From an uncultured Bacteroidia bacterium (lineage in GTDB: Bacteria > Bacteroidota > Bacteroidia > Bacteroidales > F082), in the NCBI GenBank assembly GCA_902769875.1, contig CACXQV010000007.1, forward strand, positions 101,318-165,317: a stretch of 64,000 nucleotides of DNA, given 5' to 3'. A program made the translations under genes and the position numbers. Positions 62,026 to 64,000 of this stretch are shown here, in pieces (the first letter of the stretch is position 1; the number at the start of each line of letters is the position of its first letter). A model generated the notes under the pieces. That model had not been told where the DNA came from. It made no database searches and saw only the letters and a program-made list of their open reading frames with translations.

Positions 62026-63153
62026 ATGAAATTCATAGTATCAAGTTTAAGACTTTTGAAGAGCCTGCAAGCCCTGAGCGGTGTCATCGGCTCGAAGAAC
62101 ACGCTGCCGATTTTGGACGACTTCCTGTTTCAGTTGACTGAAAGCGAACTGAAAATCACCACTTCCGACCTCGATGTGACGATGACGGTCAGAATGGTGC
62201 CTGATATGGTGGAGGGCACGGGCGAGGTGACCATTCCGGCCCGACTCTTGCTCGAAATCATGAAGAACTTCCCCGATGTCCCGATTACGATTTCTGTCGA
62301 TAGCAACACCCTTGCCGTTGAGCTGATTGCTGGCGAAGGTCGCTACAAACTCGCCGGCCACAAGAGCGACGAGTTCCCGCAGCTGCCCGTGATGGCCGAT
62401 ACTTCGGTATGGGAAATCCCCGCCGACGTGCTGGCCAAGGGCTTTGATAAGACCGTGTTCGCCACAGGTCAGGACGAGATTCGTCCCATCATGTCGGGCG
62501 TGCTGATGGAGATGACGGAGAATTACCTCACTTTCGTCGCCACCGATGCCCATAAGTTGGTGCGCTACAGGAGAATGGATGTCAAATCGGATGTGGTGGC
62601 ATCGTTCATCATGCCGAAGAAACCCATCAACCAGCTGAAGAGCATCCTCAGCACCCTTGCCGACGAGCCCGTCCGCATCGAGTTCAACAAGACCAATGCT
62701 TCGTTTGTGTTTGGCGACTATATGCTGATTTGCCGCCTCATCGAAGGCCGTTATCCCAACTATGAGGCCGTCATCCCGAAGAACAACCCCAACCAGCTGA
62801 CCATCGACCGCCAGACCTTCCTCGCGGCCATTCGTCGTGTGGCTGTTTTCTCGAGCAAGGCCACCCATCAGGTTCGTTTCCGCATTACGGGGCAGGAAAT
62901 CATGCTCACCGCCGAAGACATCGACTTCTACAACGAGGCCAAGGAACGCCTGACTTGCAGCTATACGGGCCAGGATATGGAAATCGGGTTCAACTCGCGT
63001 TTCTTCCAGGAGATGCTCGGCAACTTCGACAGCAATGAGGTGAAGTTGGAAATGTCGGCCCCCAACCGTGCGGGCATCCTCACGCCAGTGGACAACGAAA
63101 ACGAGTCGGAAGACTTGCTGATGTTGCTTATGCCGGTGATGCTCAACTCGTGA
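62026..63153 (+). CDS. dnaN: DNA polymerase III subunit beta (sliding clamp)
   Basis: 375 residues. Three similar clamp domains; typical segments are LQALSGVIGSKNTLPILDDFL, GEGRYKLAGHKSDEFPQLP, TFVATDAHKLVRYRR and LICRLIEGRYPNYEAVIP, ending LLMLLMPVMLNS in the place of the usual M-P-M-R-L end. A candidate promoter TACTTTTA at 61979-61986 has one mismatch. dnaA and recF are not adjacent, as is common in Bacteroidetes. Followed by a strong hairpin. Confidence 0.95.
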   Translation: MKFIVSSLRLLKSLQALSGVIGSKNTLPILDDFLFQLTESELKITTSDLDVTMTVRMVPDMVEGTGEVTIPARLLLEIMKNFPDVPITISVDSNTLAVELIAGEGRYKLAGHKSDEFPQLPVMADTSVWEIPADVLAKGFDKTVFATGQDEIRPIMSGVLMEMTENYLTFVATDAHKLVRYRRMDVKSDVVASFIMPKKPINQLKSILSTLADEPVRIEFNKTNASFVFGDYMLICRLIEGRYPNYEAVIPKNNPNQLTIDRQTFLAAIRRVAVFSSKATHQVRFRITGQEIMLTAEDIDFYNEAKERLTCSYTGQDMEIGFNSRFFQEMLGNFDSNEVKLEMSAPNRAGILTPVDNENESEDLLMLLMPVMLNS

Positions 63154-63176
63154 GGAGCAAGGCAATTCGAAAACAG

Positions 63177-63207
63177 AAAGCCCGCCGATTGGTTTCGACG
63201 GGCTTTT
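63177..63207. terminator. Bidirectional terminator between dnaN and the DUF6263-like gene
   Basis: AAAGCCCG ... CGGGCTTTT with further pairing inside (CG/CG); A-rich on the left and T-rich on the right, so it can serve both convergent genes. Confidence 0.8.
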
Positions 63208-63229
63208 CGGTTCTTGGAATCTTGCTATT

Positions 63230-64000
63230 TCACTTGACTTCAACCGTGGTAGTGCCCACAATGGTCATCGGGATGCTTATGCCTTGTTCAGTGACGATCA
63301 TCGAGAAGTTGTTCTTGATGCTGCTCGAAGTGAGGATGCCGGTTTGTGGGTTGATGCTGGCGGTGCCGGTGTAGGTGCCCGTAGTCTCAAGCGAACCTTC
63401 AACGGTTCCCGCAACGTCGACATCAATGCTCTTTTTCGAGATGGCGGTGACGGTGTAGGTCATCTTGGTATTCATCTCGGTGCCATTGACGCTCTGTTTG
63501 TTGTCGATGGTCCAGCTGCTTCCCACTGTTATCTCTTCCTTGGGAAGTTCGAAGATGACAGAACCTAATCGGCTCATTTCAAGGTCGATGGAGTCAATGA
63601 TTTTGCCCATGTTGTCGTAGGTGACGGTCGAGGGCTTTTTGACGGACTTGTCGATTTCGGCGGTTTGTCCGGCCAGCATCGGGCTGGTTTTTTCGGGATG
63701 CTCGGAATCGTACTCAAACTTCATTCCCATTTGCGAGATGGTCATTTTGATGGCATCAATCTGGGTTTCAAAGACCGATTTGGTGTCGTTGGTTTCTTTC
63801 GCCGTGAAGCTCTGCCTGAATTCCATGTTTTGCGACATGTTCATGCTTTGCCCTTGCACTTCCATCATCGTCATCGTATTGGCTTTGGTGGTGATGGTAT
63901 AGGTCTTGCCTTGTTGGGGCTTCAGCCTGAGCGTGACGCCATCTTTGGCCGTGAACGAAAGGGCGGTGAGCCCGAAAAGGACGAGCGCCACTGGGGCGAT
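63230..64000 (-). CDS. DUF6263-like exported protein (5' end outside window)
   Basis: At least 256 residues visible. The first visible residues (IAPVALVLFGLTALSF) are part of a signal peptide whose start lies beyond the window edge, so the gene is partial. The rest (VTLRLKPQQGKTYTITTKANTMTMMEVQGQ ... TYDNMGKIIDSID ... EEITVGSSWTIDNKQSVNGTEMNTKMTYTVTAI) matches the layout of DUF6263 family periplasmic proteins, function unknown. Converges with dnaN at a shared terminator. Confidence 0.75.
   Translation of the reverse strand: MAPVALVLFGLTALSFTAKDGVTLRLKPQQGKTYTITTKANTMTMMEVQGQSMNMSQNMEFRQSFTAKETNDTKSVFETQIDAIKMTISQMGMKFEYDSEHPEKTSPMLAGQTAEIDKSVKKPSTVTYDNMGKIIDSIDLEMSRLGSVIFELPKEEITVGSSWTIDNKQSVNGTEMNTKMTYTVTAISKKSIDVDVAGTVEGSLETTGTYTGTASINPQTGILTSSSIKNNFSMIVTEQGISIPMTIVGTTTVEVK

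Overview
The window reads as chromosomal DNA of an uncultured or less-studied member of the order Bacteroidales. Three things point there. Promoters repeatedly match the Bacteroidetes sigma pattern TTTG-N19-22-TAnnTTTG. Several large proteins carry C-terminal type IX secretion (T9SS) sorting domains. Family content is typical of the phylum: BT_3928-like protein, DUF1599, BatA-type VWA protein, LysM/periplasmic-binding fusion, a Bacteroidetes-type topoisomerase subunit A, and a kinase-RapZ fusion. No rRNA or tRNA gene was seen.

Layout. 1-5.2 kb (minus strand): a probable amino-sugar recycling operon (AmgK-like kinase fused to a RapZ C-terminal domain, then a MurU-like nucleotidyltransferase) that runs into an AddB-like PD-(D/E)XK nuclease. 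5.2-15.3 kb: a Fic protein with tetrapeptide repeats, a YeiH-type membrane protein, a phosphate-selective-type porin, a two-gene surface locus with a lectin-fold-like lipoprotein, Idi, a GxxExxY gene embedded in a repeat element, YchF and PrsW. 15.4-21 kb: guaA, a LysM/binding-protein fusion, a MORN-repeat lipoprotein and gdhA. 21-38 kb: a surface/secretion zone with three T9SS cargo proteins, an outer-membrane protein, a STAND-like ATPase, a NUDIX hydrolase, a deletion-damaged AAA/PD-(D/E)XK gene and a BatA/VWA protein. 38.1-43.2 kb: an accessory island with a WYL-regulator remnant, a McrBC type IV restriction pair, two arrays of REP-like palindromes and an IS200/RAYT-type transposase between the arrays. 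43.3-64 kb: mostly core genes (UDG-like protein, topoisomerase subunit A, cdaA, folP, DUF1599, BT_3928 family, tpiA, prmA, dnaN), with an AlbA_2 ATP-binding protein and an unpartnered ABC permease/thioesterase pair set among them.

Three themes stand out. (1) Simple-sequence repeats lie inside coding regions and could switch or tune proteins: a 7-nt repeat between the kinase and RapZ domains, a T16 run in mcrC, and 12-nt repeats in Fic and in the AlbA_2 protein. (2) Small structured repeat families show paired stem changes between copies: the ACGAAT element carrying the GxxExxY gene with a short coding-free relative, and the REP arrays around the transposase. (3) Gene decay is visible next to ATPase/defence-like genes. 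Functions rest on motif recognition by eye; no database search was run.
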